DNA of 64,000 nucleotides from positions 1,922,001-1,986,000 of the forward strand of contig NZ_CBDDJA010000002.1 in assembly GCF_965229315.1 (NCBI RefSeq), read 5' to 3'. The notes under the pieces were generated by a model. That model was given only the letters and a program-made list of their open reading frames with translations. It did not search any database and was not told the origin of the DNA. The translations under genes and the position numbers were made by a program. Positions 51,573-62,270 of the stretch are shown here, piece by piece. This DNA comes from Pelomonas sp965229315 (GTDB lineage Bacteria > Pseudomonadota > Gammaproteobacteria > Burkholderiales > Burkholderiaceae_C). The first letter of the stretch is position 1. Every line of letters begins with the position of its first letter.

Positions 51573-52793
51573 TCAGTGAGCAGCCCACTGAATGGTGCTG
51601 ATGTCGACGCCGTCCTTGTACATGTCCCACAGCGGGGACAGCTCGCGCAGCTTGCCGACACGGTCGGTCAGCACGCTGATGGCGTAGTCGATTTCTTCTT
51701 CGGTCGTGAAGCGGCCGATGGTCATGCGCAGCGAGCTGTGGGCCAACTCGTCGCTGCGGCCCAAAGCGCGCAGCACATAGCTGGGCTCCAGGCTGGCCGA
51801 CGTGCAGGCCGAGCCCGACGACACCGCCAGGCCCTTGACGCCCATGATCAGCGACTCGCCCTCGACATAGTTGAACGAGATGTTCAGGTTGTGCGGCACG
51901 CGGTGCTCAAGGTCGCCGTTGATGAAGGTCTGCTCGATGCCCGACAGCCCCTTCACGAGGCGGTTGTGCAGCGCACGGATGCGCTCGCTCTCCGCACCCA
52001 TCTCTTCGCGGGCGATGCGGAAGGCCTCGCCCATGCCGACGATCTGGTGCACAGGCAGCGTGCCCGAGCGCATGCCGCGCTCATGCCCGCCACCGTGCAT
52101 CTGCGCTTCCAGGCGCACACGCGGCTTGCGGCGCACGTACAGCGCACCGATGCCCTTGGGGCCGTAGGTCTTGTGCGAGGCCAGGCTCATCAGGTCGATG
52201 GGCAGTTGGGCCATGTCGATGGCGACCTTGCCCGTGGCCTGGGCCGCGTCGACGTGGAAGATGATGCCGCGCTCGCGGCACAGGTTGCCCAAAGCGACCA
52301 CGTCCTGGATGACGCCGATCTCGTTGTTCACGTACATGACCGAGGCCAGGATGGTGTCCGGGCGCAGCGCGGCCTTGAAGGCTTCCAGGTCGACGAGACC
52401 GTTTTCCAGCACGTCGAGGTAGGTCACGTCGAAGCCCTGGCGCTCCAGCTCGCGCATGGTGTCGAGCACGGCCTTGTGCTCGGTCTTCACGGTGATGAGG
52501 TGCTTGCCGCGGGTCTTGTAGAACTGCGCGGCGCCCTTGAGCGCCAGGTTGTTGGACTCGGTCGCGCCGGAGGTCCAGACGATCTCGCGCGGGTCGGCAC
52601 CGATCAGCTCGGCGACCTGAACGCGGGCCTTTTCAACAGCCTCTTCCGCCTCCCAGCCCCATGCGTGGCTGCGCGACGCCGGGTTGCCGAAATGCTCACG
52701 CAACCAGGGAATCATCGCGTCCACCACGCGGGGATCGCACGGCGTCGTCGCGCCGTAGTCGAGGTAGATCGGGAAGTGCGGGGTCATGTCCAT
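51573..52793 (-). CDS. iscS: Cysteine desulfurase IscS
   Basis: This 406-residue PLP enzyme takes sulfur from cysteine. The PLP lysine is K208 (SLASHKTYGPKG), H106 stacks on the cofactor, and the mobile-loop Cys330 sits in SSGSACTSASLEPSYVLRAL, the long loop of the IscS (group I) class. Two close ATGs are possible (MDMTPHF); the first is used. It lies 28 bases after iscR. Confidence 0.96.
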   Translation of the reverse strand: MDMTPHFPIYLDYGATTPCDPRVVDAMIPWLREHFGNPASRSHAWGWEAEEAVEKARVQVAELIGADPREIVWTSGATESNNLALKGAAQFYKTRGKHLITVKTEHKAVLDTMRELERQGFDVTYLDVLENGLVDLEAFKAALRPDTILASVMYVNNEIGVIQDVVALGNLCRERGIIFHVDAAQATGKVAIDMAQLPIDLMSLASHKTYGPKGIGALYVRRKPRVRLEAQMHGGGHERGMRSGTLPVHQIVGMGEAFRIAREEMGAESERIRALHNRLVKGLSGIEQTFINGDLEHRVPHNLNISFNYVEGESLIMGVKGLAVSSGSACTSASLEPSYVLRALGRSDELAHSSLRMTIGRFTTEEEIDYAISVLTDRVGKLRELSPLWDMYKDGVDISTIQWAAH

Positions 52794-52821
52794 GGAACGA
52801 CTTCTCTTGGGTTCTTCTGAC

Positions 52822-53367
52822 TTACTTGCTGAACGCGCCGCTGAGATTGCCACCCAGCGCGAACACCGAGTTGGGCGCCGTCACGCGGATGGGCTTGAGC
52901 ACCGGCTGGCTGGAAATGGCGCGCTTGATGGGCGCCGCCTCGACCTCGAAGCCCTTGGCCAACTGCTCGTCGGCCAGCTTGCGCAGGGAGACCGAGTCGA
53001 GGTACTCGATCATCTTGGCGTTCAGGTTGGTCCACAGCTCATGCGTGATGCAGCGGCCGCTGTCCTCGCCCATGCAGTTTTCCTTGCCGCCGCAGCCGGT
53101 GGCGTCAAGCGCCTCGTCCACGGCGACGATGATGTCCGCCACGGTGATGTTCTCGGCCTTGCGACCCAGCGAGTAACCGCCGCCGGGGCCGCGCGTGCTT
53201 TCCACCAGTTCGTGGCGGCGCAGTTTGCCGAACAGCTGCTCCAGGTAGGACAGCGAAATCTGCTGCCGCTGGCTGATCGCCGCCAGGGCCACGGGGCCGG
53301 TGTTCTCGCGCAGCGCCAAGTCCAGCATCGCGGTGACTGCAAACCGGCCTTTGGTAGTGAGACGCAT
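52822..53367 (-). CDS. iscR: Rrf2-family [2Fe-2S] regulator IscR
   Basis: This 181-residue regulator is read from MRLTTKGRFAVTAML, with AAAGGAG before it. A winged helix occupies residues 1-70, and the cluster ligands are C92, C98, C106 and H109. The C98-C106 spacing is two residues longer than in E. coli IscR (C98-C104). It senses iron-sulfur status and represses its own operon when holding a cluster. The tail after residue 130 is longer than in E. coli. Confidence 0.94.
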   Translation of the reverse strand: MRLTTKGRFAVTAMLDLALRENTGPVALAAISQRQQISLSYLEQLFGKLRRHELVESTRGPGGGYSLGRKAENITVADIIVAVDEALDATGCGGKENCMGEDSGRCITHELWTNLNAKMIEYLDSVSLRKLADEQLAKGFEVEAAPIKRAISSQPVLKPIRVTAPNSVFALGGNLSGAFSK

Positions 53368-53393
53368 AAAAACTCCTTTGCGAGATGACACGA

Positions 53394-53432
53394 CCAGGAT
53401 TTGTCCTGGACAAACGATTTCGGGTTAACCCG
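53394..53432 (-). promoter_or_regulatory. Palindromes upstream of iscR
   Basis: Three perfect dyads lie close together: CCAGGA/TCCTGG with a TTTG loop (53394-53409), TTTGTCC/GGACAAA about one central base (53400-53414), and CGGGTTAACCCG (53421-53432). They are 27-65 bases before the iscR ATG. They could hold IscR or another regulator; none is a full match to the E. coli type 1 IscR box as I know it. Confidence 0.45.
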
Positions 53433-53552
53433 GCACGCTTGGACAATAGCCGAGCGAATCATTTCCGATGATTTTACTCGACTACTGCAGCATTTCCTAT
53501 GGGCCGCGGGTAGCCCTGGCCTCGTCCGGGTTTTTGCTGCGCCGCAGCAGCT

Positions 53553-55682
<2,130 letters not shown>

Positions 55683-55811
55683 GGGGAATTCCCTGGGTTC
55701 ACGGGCAAAATTGCTGCGCTGCATTGCTGCAATGCAGAAACAGTCAGGTTAGCGCAGACCCTGATTCTTCAAGCCTCCCCTCCTGCCAACGTCCTTTCAG
55801 GAACCTCCCCC

Positions 55812-56999
55812 ATGTCCCTCTTCGCCGAAGTCTCCCTGGCCCCCCGCGACCCCATCCTCGGCCTGAACGAGCAGTTCAACGCCGACACCCGCCCGGGCAA
55901 GGTCAACCTCGGCGTCGGCGTGTACTACGACGAGAACGGCAAGCTGCCGCTGCTGAAATGCGTGCAGGCCGCCGAAGCAGCGATGGCCGCGGCCCCCAAG
56001 CCGCGCGGCTACCTGCCCATCGACGGCATCGCCGCGTACGACAAGGCCGTGCAGAAGCTGGTCTTCGGCGGCGAGCTCAAGAACGTCGCGACCGTGCAGG
56101 CCCTGGGCGGCACCGGCGCGCTGAAGATCGGCGCCGACTTCCTGAAGCACCTCAGCCCCGGCGCCACCGTGCTGATCTCCGACCCCAGCTGGGAAAACCA
56201 CCGCGCACTGTTCACGCAGGCAGGGTTCAAGGTTGAGACCTACCCCTACTACGATGCCGCCAACAAGGGCGTCAACTTCGACGGCATGCTGTCCGCGCTG
56301 AACGCCGCGCCGGCCGGCACGGTTGTCGTGCTGCACGCCTGCTGCCACAACCCCACCGGCTACGACATCACGGCGGCCCAGTGGGCACAGGTGGTCGCCG
56401 CAGTCAAGGCCAAGGGCCTGACGCCCTTCCTGGACATGGCCTACCAGGGCTTCGGCTTCGGGCTGAAGGAAGACGGCGAGGCGGTGCGCCAGTTCCAGGC
56501 CGCCGGCGTGGGCTTCTTCGTGTCCACCAGCTTCTCCAAGAGCTTCTCGCTGTACGGCGAGCGTGTCGGTGCGCTGAGCGTCGTCTGCACCAGCGACGAG
56601 GAAGCCGTGCGCGTGCTGTCGCAGCTCAAGATCATGATCCGCACCAACTACTCCAACCCGCCGACGCACGGCGCGCAGGTCGTCGCCCAGGTGCTGGCCG
56701 ATGACCAGCTGCGCGGCCTGTGGGAGGAAGAACTGGCCGGCATGCGCGTGCGCATCAAGGCCATGCGCTCGGCGCTGGTGGCCGCACTGAAGGCGGCCGG
56801 CGTCACGCAGGACCTGGGCTTCGTGACCGAGCAACTGGGCATGTTCAGCTACTCCGGGCTGACTGCCGCCCAGATGCAGCGCCTGCGTGACGAGTTCGGC
56901 GTCTATGGCGTGGACTCGGGCCGCATCTGCGTGGCCGCGCTGAACGAAGGCAACCTGCCGACCGTGGCGGCGGCCATGGCGGCGGTCATCCAGGGCTGA
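55812..56999 (+). CDS. Aromatic/aspartate aminotransferase
   Basis: This 395-residue class I PLP aminotransferase is read from MSLFAEVSLAPRDP with AGGAA ahead. The PLP lysine is K243 (FSKSFSLYGERVGAL), Asp208 binds the pyridine nitrogen and HNPTG is at 179-183. It belongs to the AspC/TyrB subgroup and should transfer amino groups between aspartate or aromatic amino acids and 2-oxoglutarate. AspC against TyrB cannot be decided here. Two hairpins follow the gene. Confidence 0.9.
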   Translation: MSLFAEVSLAPRDPILGLNEQFNADTRPGKVNLGVGVYYDENGKLPLLKCVQAAEAAMAAAPKPRGYLPIDGIAAYDKAVQKLVFGGELKNVATVQALGGTGALKIGADFLKHLSPGATVLISDPSWENHRALFTQAGFKVETYPYYDAANKGVNFDGMLSALNAAPAGTVVVLHACCHNPTGYDITAAQWAQVVAAVKAKGLTPFLDMAYQGFGFGLKEDGEAVRQFQAAGVGFFVSTSFSKSFSLYGERVGALSVVCTSDEEAVRVLSQLKIMIRTNYSNPPTHGAQVVAQVLADDQLRGLWEEELAGMRVRIKAMRSALVAALKAAGVTQDLGFVTEQLGMFSYSGLTAAQMQRLRDEFGVYGVDSGRICVAALNEGNLPTVAAAMAAVIQG

Positions 57000-57056
57000 C
57001 GCAGCCCTGGGCGCACCGTCCAAGTGCGCAGGATTGGCGCTTTAGGGCGCCGATCC
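56990..57056 (+). terminator. Tandem hairpins after the aminotransferase gene
   Basis: CCAGGGCT (56990-56997) pairs with AGCCCTGG (57003-57010) with the stop codon in the loop, and GGATTGGCGC (57031-57040) pairs with GCGCCGATCC (57047-57056) with one wobble. Neither is followed by a U-run, so they may act as 3' stabilisers or Rho-linked ends rather than intrinsic terminators. Confidence 0.4.
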
Positions 57057-57131
57057 GATGTTGCAGCGCACAACCGCGAAAGCGTTTTCTGGCACCATTG
57101 GCGTTCCCAGTCCCCTCGTTCAAGGCCGGCA

Positions 57132-58451
57132 ATGCTGTATCAGCTCTTCGAAACCCAGCGCGCGCTGATGAGTCCCTTCTCGGAATTCGCCGCCGCATCG
57201 GCCAAGCTTTACAGCCATCCGCTGTCGCCCTTGGCGCACACGCCGATGGCGCAGCGCATGTCGGCCGGCCTGGATCTGATGCACCGGCTGGCGAAGGACT
57301 ACGAAAAACCCGAGTTCGAGATCAAGTCCGTCGAGGTCGATGGCGTGGACGTCGCCGTGCAGGAGCTGGTGGCGCTGGAAAAGCCCTTCTGCCGCCTGTT
57401 GCGCTTCAAGCGCTACACGGACGACCCGGCGGTGCTGGCCAAGATGAAGGATCAGCCCACGGTGCTGGTCGTGGCGCCGCTGTCGGGTCACCACGCCACG
57501 CTGCTGCGCGACACGGTCAAGCAACTGCTCAAGGACCACAAGGTCTACATCACCGACTGGACCGACGCGCGCATGGTGCCGCTGGACGTCGGCCCCTTCC
57601 ACCTGGACGACTACATCCATTACGTGCAGGAGTTCATCCGCCACGCGGGCGGCGCGGACAGCCACGTCATCTCCGTCTGCCAGCCGACGGTGCCCGTGCT
57701 GGCCGCCATCTCGCTGATGGCCAGCGCCGGCGAGGCCACGCCGCGCAGCATGACCATGATGGGCGGCCCCATTGACGCCCGCAAGAGCCCGACCGCCGTC
57801 AACAACCTGGCGATGAACCGCAGCTACAGCTGGTTCGAGACCAACGTCATCTACCGCGTGCCGACCAACTTCCCAGGCGCCGGCCGCGCGGTCTACCCGG
57901 GCTTCCTGCAGCACACCGGCTTCGTCGCGATGAACCCGGACCGCCACCTGACCTCCCACTACGACTACTTCCTGGACCTGGTGCGCGGCGACGACGACAG
58001 CGCCGAGTCGCACCGCAAGTTCTACGACGAGTACAACGCCGTGCTGGACATGCCGGCCGAGTACTACCTCGACACCATCAAGACCGTGTTCCAGGACTTC
58101 GCGCTGGTCAACGGCACCTGGCAGGTCGATGGTGCGCTGGTGCGGCCGCAGGACATCAAGACCACCGCCGTGCTGACCATCGAAGGCGAACTCGACGACA
58201 TTTCCGGCGCCGGCCAGACCCAGGCCGCCCTCGACCTGTGCGCGAACGTGCCCGGACAGCACAAGTACCACTACGAAGCCAAGGGCGCCGGCCACTACGG
58301 CATCTTCTCGGGCCGCCGCTGGCGCGACCACGTCTACCCGGAAGTGCTCGCCTTCATTGCCAAATACGACGCCAAGCCGCTGAACAAGGCCCCTGCGCCC
58401 GTGCCGGCCAAGCGCGCGCCGGCAGCCAAGCGCGCAGCCCGGAAAGCGTGA
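57132..58451 (+). CDS. phaZ: Intracellular polyhydroxyalkanoate depolymerase
   Basis: This 439-residue alpha/beta-hydrolase is of the short-chain-length intracellular PHB depolymerase family. The nucleophile is Cys183 in ISVCQPTVPVLA, the same position and residue as in the Ralstonia eutropha enzyme. A conserved polymer-binding region TNFPGAGRAVYPGFLQ follows and the C-terminus ends in a Lys/Ala/Pro-rich tail. It mobilises stored PHB. There is no signal peptide. The stop overlaps the next GTG by four bases. Confidence 0.92.
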   Translation: MLYQLFETQRALMSPFSEFAAASAKLYSHPLSPLAHTPMAQRMSAGLDLMHRLAKDYEKPEFEIKSVEVDGVDVAVQELVALEKPFCRLLRFKRYTDDPAVLAKMKDQPTVLVVAPLSGHHATLLRDTVKQLLKDHKVYITDWTDARMVPLDVGPFHLDDYIHYVQEFIRHAGGADSHVISVCQPTVPVLAAISLMASAGEATPRSMTMMGGPIDARKSPTAVNNLAMNRSYSWFETNVIYRVPTNFPGAGRAVYPGFLQHTGFVAMNPDRHLTSHYDYFLDLVRGDDDSAESHRKFYDEYNAVLDMPAEYYLDTIKTVFQDFALVNGTWQVDGALVRPQDIKTTAVLTIEGELDDISGAGQTQAALDLCANVPGQHKYHYEAKGAGHYGIFSGRRWRDHVYPEVLAFIAKYDAKPLNKAPAPVPAKRAPAAKRAARKA

Positions 58452-59095
58452 CTCTCGCCGAGCGCATCGACGCGGCGCTGCCGCAGACTCAGTGCACCCG
58501 CTGCGGCTATACGGACTGCCGCAGCTACGCCGAAGCCATCGCCGCAGCTGAAGCCGACATCAACCAGTGCCCCCCCGGGGGTGCCGAGGGCGTCGCCCGC
58601 CTCGCGGCCATCACGGGGCGCCCGGCCCTGCCGCTGAACCCGGCCAACGGCATCGAAGCGACACGCGGCGTCGCCGTCATCGACGAAGCCTGGTGCATCG
58701 GCTGCACGCTGTGCATCAAGGCCTGCCCGGCGGACTGCATCGTCGGCGCGCCCAAGGCCATGCACGTCGTCGTCGCCGCACAGTGCACCGGCTGCGAGCT
58801 GTGCGTGCCGGCCTGCCCGGTGGACTGCATCACCCTGCCCGAGGTCACCACCACCACCGGCTGGGCCGCATGGAGCCAGCCGCAGGCCGACGAAGCCCGC
58901 GAGCGCTACCAGTTCAGGCAGTTCCGTCGGCACCGCGAAGCCGAAGAGAACGAGGCGCGCCTGATGACCAAGGCCGAGGCCAAGCTGGCCGACCTGCCGG
59001 CGGCCTCGGCCATCACCGACCCGGTCCAGCTGGACCGCAAGCGCGCCGCCATCGAAGCCGCGCTGGCGCGCGCTCGCGCCAGGCGCTCGCCATAA
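58448..59095 (+). CDS. RnfB-like electron-transfer ferredoxin
   Basis: This 215-residue protein is read from a GTG (MTLAERIDAALPQTQ) overlapping the phaZ stop. Cysteines C16, C19, C24 and C41 form the RnfB-type [4Fe-4S] motif, followed by two ferredoxin motifs, CIGCTLCIKACPADC and CTGCELCVPACPVDC. The N-terminal membrane helix of true RnfB is missing and a charged helical tail of about 75 residues follows. No other Rnf subunits are nearby, so the protein probably serves a different redox partner; it precedes nth, itself an iron-sulfur enzyme. Confidence 0.85.
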   Translation: MTLAERIDAALPQTQCTRCGYTDCRSYAEAIAAAEADINQCPPGGAEGVARLAAITGRPALPLNPANGIEATRGVAVIDEAWCIGCTLCIKACPADCIVGAPKAMHVVVAAQCTGCELCVPACPVDCITLPEVTTTTGWAAWSQPQADEARERYQFRQFRRHREAEENEARLMTKAEAKLADLPAASAITDPVQLDRKRAAIEAALARARARRSP

Positions 59096-59114
59096 GGCGG
59101 CGGACAATGCCTGC

Positions 59115-59759
59115 ATGAACGGTGCCCAAGTCGAACGTTTCTTCGCCACGCTGAAAGCCGCCAACCCGGCGCCGCAGACCGAGCTGGAGTTCTCCAGCGT
59201 CTTCGAGTTGCTGACGGCCGTGCTGCTGTCCGCGCAGGCCACCGACGTGGGCGTCAACAAGGCCACTCGGCGGCTGTTCGCCGTCGCCAACACGCCGGCA
59301 CAGATCCTCGCGCTCGGCCATGAGGGGCTGGAATCCCACATCAAGACCATCGGCCTGTTCCGCAGCAAGGCCAAACACCTGCTGCAGACCTGCCGCATGC
59401 TCATCGCCTTGCACGGCGGCGAGGTGCCGCGCTCGCGCGAGGCGCTGGAGGCACTGCCCGGCGTGGGCCGCAAGACGGCCAACGTGGTGCTCAACGTCGC
59501 CTTCGGCGAGCCGACGATGGCGGTGGACACCCACATCTTCCGCGTCAGCAACCGCACGGGCCTGGCGCCGGGCAAGACGCCGCTGGCCGTCGAGCTGGGG
59601 CTGCTCCAGCGCATACCGGCTGCGTACAGGGTGGATGCGCACCACTGGCTGATCCTGCACGGCCGCTACGTCTGCCAGGCGCGCAAGCCGCTTTGCAGCG
59701 TCTGCGCCGTCATCGACACGTGCGACCACGGCCGCCAACTAAAATCCGTCTCCGCCTGA
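59115..59759 (+). CDS. nth: Endonuclease III
   Basis: This 214-residue DNA glycosylase/AP lyase removes oxidised pyrimidines. The helix-hairpin-helix LPGVGRKTANVVL contains catalytic Lys120, Asp138 lies in VDTHIFRV, and the [4Fe-4S] ligands C187, C194, C197 and C203 follow the exact C-x6-C-x2-C-x5-C pattern. It starts 19 bases after the RnfB-like gene. Confidence 0.95.
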   Translation: MNGAQVERFFATLKAANPAPQTELEFSSVFELLTAVLLSAQATDVGVNKATRRLFAVANTPAQILALGHEGLESHIKTIGLFRSKAKHLLQTCRMLIALHGGEVPRSREALEALPGVGRKTANVVLNVAFGEPTMAVDTHIFRVSNRTGLAPGKTPLAVELGLLQRIPAAYRVDAHHWLILHGRYVCQARKPLCSVCAVIDTCDHGRQLKSVSA

Positions 59760-59772
59760 CCCGAGCCCATCC

Positions 59773-59982
59773 ATGGCCAGCCTGACCGATCTGACCGACC
59801 GCGTGGAGCGCCTGCTCCTTCGCCACGACGAAATCCTGCGCACCAACCTGCTGCTGCAGGTGCAGCTCACCGCCATCACCCAGGAGCGCGACAGCCTGCG
59901 CTCGCGCCTGAACGCGGCCCGCGCGCGCGTCGACGCGCTGCTGGAGAGGCTGCCTGGCGAAGCGCCAAGGGACGACGCATGA
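59773..59982 (+). CDS. Short coiled-coil protein, ZapB-like (TIGR02449 type)
   Basis: This 69-residue protein is almost entirely heptad-like (LTDRVERLLLRHDEILRTNL and on), predicted to be a coiled coil. Its stop overlaps the zapA ATG by four bases (ATGA). Small coiled-coil genes in this place before zapA are recurrent in proteobacteria and resemble ZapB, the partner of ZapA at the division ring. Function is inferred from context. Confidence 0.75.
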   Translation: MASLTDLTDRVERLLLRHDEILRTNLLLQVQLTAITQERDSLRSRLNAARARVDALLERLPGEAPRDDA

Positions 59983-60278
59983 AGCAGATGGAAGTGACCA
60001 TCATGGGCCAGAGCTACCTGCTCGGCTGCCCCGAAGGCGGTGAAGCCGCGCTGACCTCGGCCGTGGCGCAGGTGGACCGCGAGATGAGCACCATCCGTGA
60101 CGCGGGCAAGGTCAAGGCACGCGAACGCATCGCCGTGCTGGCCGCGCTGAACCTGGCCTACCAGCTCGCCGGCACGGCGCCCAGCACGGTGGTGGCGGGA
60201 CCCATCGCGTCGCCGGAACTGGACGCGCTCGTCAAGCGCCTGGACGATGCGCTCGGCCACGATGGCCAGTTGATCTGA
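59979..60278 (+). CDS. zapA: Cell division protein ZapA
   Basis: This 99-residue protein of the ZapA family cross-links FtsZ filaments at mid-cell. The N-terminal VTIMGQSYLLGCPEG, with a beta-strand core, and the C-terminal helix ERIAVLAALNLAYQL are characteristic. It is coupled to the coiled-coil gene upstream and followed by 6S RNA, a gene order shared with other proteobacteria. Confidence 0.93.
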   Translation: MKQMEVTIMGQSYLLGCPEGGEAALTSAVAQVDREMSTIRDAGKVKARERIAVLAALNLAYQLAGTAPSTVVAGPIASPELDALVKRLDDALGHDGQLI

Positions 60279-60361
60279 CAGCACCGCCGCGGCCGGTGCC
60301 CCGCCAAGGCGCAAGGCCCGCCACCGCGCAGGGCGACCTGCTTGAGTCGTAGAATTCACCC

Positions 60362-60545
60362 CGTCCATCGCTTTCCCCGGGGCTTTATTTCCTTCATCCG
60401 ATGCTCTATGAGCAAGGGCTTGGAACATGCCGGACGGGCGTGATCGTCTCGCGTCAGATGAACCCGAAGTCCGGCTGACCTCGCCCACCTGATTACCCCT
60501 GGGTGTTCAGGATCTCGGCCCCCAGGATTGCGGTGGACACCCTTT
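60362..60545 (+). ncRNA. ssrS: 6S RNA
   Basis: Downstream of zapA a -10 box TAGAAT (60350-60355) predicts transcription from about 60362. GTCCATCGC (60363-60371) pairs with GCGGTGGAC (60530-60538), nine pairs with one wobble, and just inside GGGGC pairs with GCCCC, closing a hairpin of about 180 bases with an internal open region as in 6S RNA. Position after zapA is the conserved one. 6S RNA mimics an open promoter and binds sigma70 RNA polymerase. Ends are estimated. Confidence 0.8.
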
Positions 60546-60575
60546 TCTGCGTTGCCCGTTGGGTAGCATCGGCCG

Positions 60576-61034
<459 letters not shown>

Positions 61035-61041
61035 GCGCGGG

Positions 61042-62055
61042 TCAACCGAAGGCGATCGACGCCAGCACCACCTGGTTGCCGCCGCGGCGCTGCGCCTCGT
61101 GCACGGCGGCTTCGCTGGCGGCGGTCAGTTCATCCTGGCGCGAGGCGGTGTGCGGGAAACTGGAGACGCCCATCGAGATCGACAGGCCCAGATCCTCACC
61201 GTTGAGTACGACGATCTGCGCGACGCACTGGCGGCGCAACTGCTCCATGCGCGCATGCGCCGTCGCCAGGCCCACGCCGGACAGCAGCACCGCGAAGCGA
61301 TGCGGCCCGATGCGGCAGGCCGAGTCCATCGCACGCGTGTTGGCCCGCAACATGCGCCCCATGCCTTCGAGCAGGCGCTGCTGGGCAGCTTCGCCCAGCG
61401 CCGTGACGGCTGGCGACGCGTCCAGCGCGATGACGACGAGCGCGAACTCGCGATGTTCGCGAGAAGACAGGTCGATCTCGCGCAGCAGTTGATCGTCGAA
61501 CTGCGGCCGCATGTACAGGCCCGAGACATCGTCGCGGCCCGAGCCCTGCTGCAGCTCGCGGCGGATCTGCTCAAGGGCCACCTGCTGCTGCTCGATCTGC
61601 GCCAGCGCACGCTGCAGGTGCGACTCGCGATGGCGCTCCTCGGTGCGCTCGTGCCAGACGGCGAGCAGGAAGTCCTGGCCCACGGTCATGCGCGTCACGC
61701 TGAACTCGCGCCGACGGCCGTTGATCTCCAGCTTGTGCTCGCTGACGACCGGGTGGCGTTGCGCCATAACCGTCTGCTCGACACGGCGCAATGCCGTGGT
61801 CTCGTCGGGCTTGAGCAACTCCGCATCGGTGTGGCCGACGACCTGCTCGCGCTCGAACATCTGCGCCAGCCCGGTGGTCGCGAACACATAGCGGCCGTTG
61901 ACGGCCGACTTGATCGCCGCCTGGCTGCCGAGCGGCTCGATCAGCGCCACGAGGCCCGCCAAGGCCTCGCCGCCCAGATCGGCATGACCCGCCAGCCAAT
62001 GCGCCAAGCTGCCGGGTGGCGGCTGCATCGCGGTCGTGTCGGCAGTCATGTCCAT
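61042..62055 (-). CDS. PAS/degenerate-GGDEF domain signalling protein
   Basis: This 337-residue protein has a PAS-like domain at about residues 38-135 (AVNGRYVFATTGLAQMF), a coiled coil at 137-170 (ALAQIEQQQVALEQIRREL), and a GGDEF-type domain at 172-335 in which the signature GGDEF is replaced by GPHRF at 250-254. The first metal and substrate residues (DxxxFKxxND) are also lost. It therefore cannot make c-di-GMP and may instead be a sensor or an effector-binding remnant. No signal peptide or membrane segment is present. Confidence 0.8.
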   Translation of the reverse strand: MDMTADTTAMQPPPGSLAHWLAGHADLGGEALAGLVALIEPLGSQAAIKSAVNGRYVFATTGLAQMFEREQVVGHTDAELLKPDETTALRRVEQTVMAQRHPVVSEHKLEINGRRREFSVTRMTVGQDFLLAVWHERTEERHRESHLQRALAQIEQQQVALEQIRRELQQGSGRDDVSGLYMRPQFDDQLLREIDLSSREHREFALVVIALDASPAVTALGEAAQQRLLEGMGRMLRANTRAMDSACRIGPHRFAVLLSGVGLATAHARMEQLRRQCVAQIVVLNGEDLGLSISMGVSSFPHTASRQDELTAASEAAVHEAQRRGGNQVVLASIAFG

Positions 62056-62270
62056 GGAATCGTCTTGATGCGATCAGGCGCTCGCGGCAGGAGGCCGCTT
62101 TGCGTCGCGGGTGTCGAGGAATGTAGTGGGGGCAAACCGGCAGCAGCAAGGGCGGTCTACCCCACGAACCGGGACTCCCCCCTAGAAGACCCGCCCAGCA
62201 CCACGGCCCGAATCGTAACGAGTTTCGCCTCGCTCACCCCCGACAATGCGACCCGATTCAGGGGGAGGTC

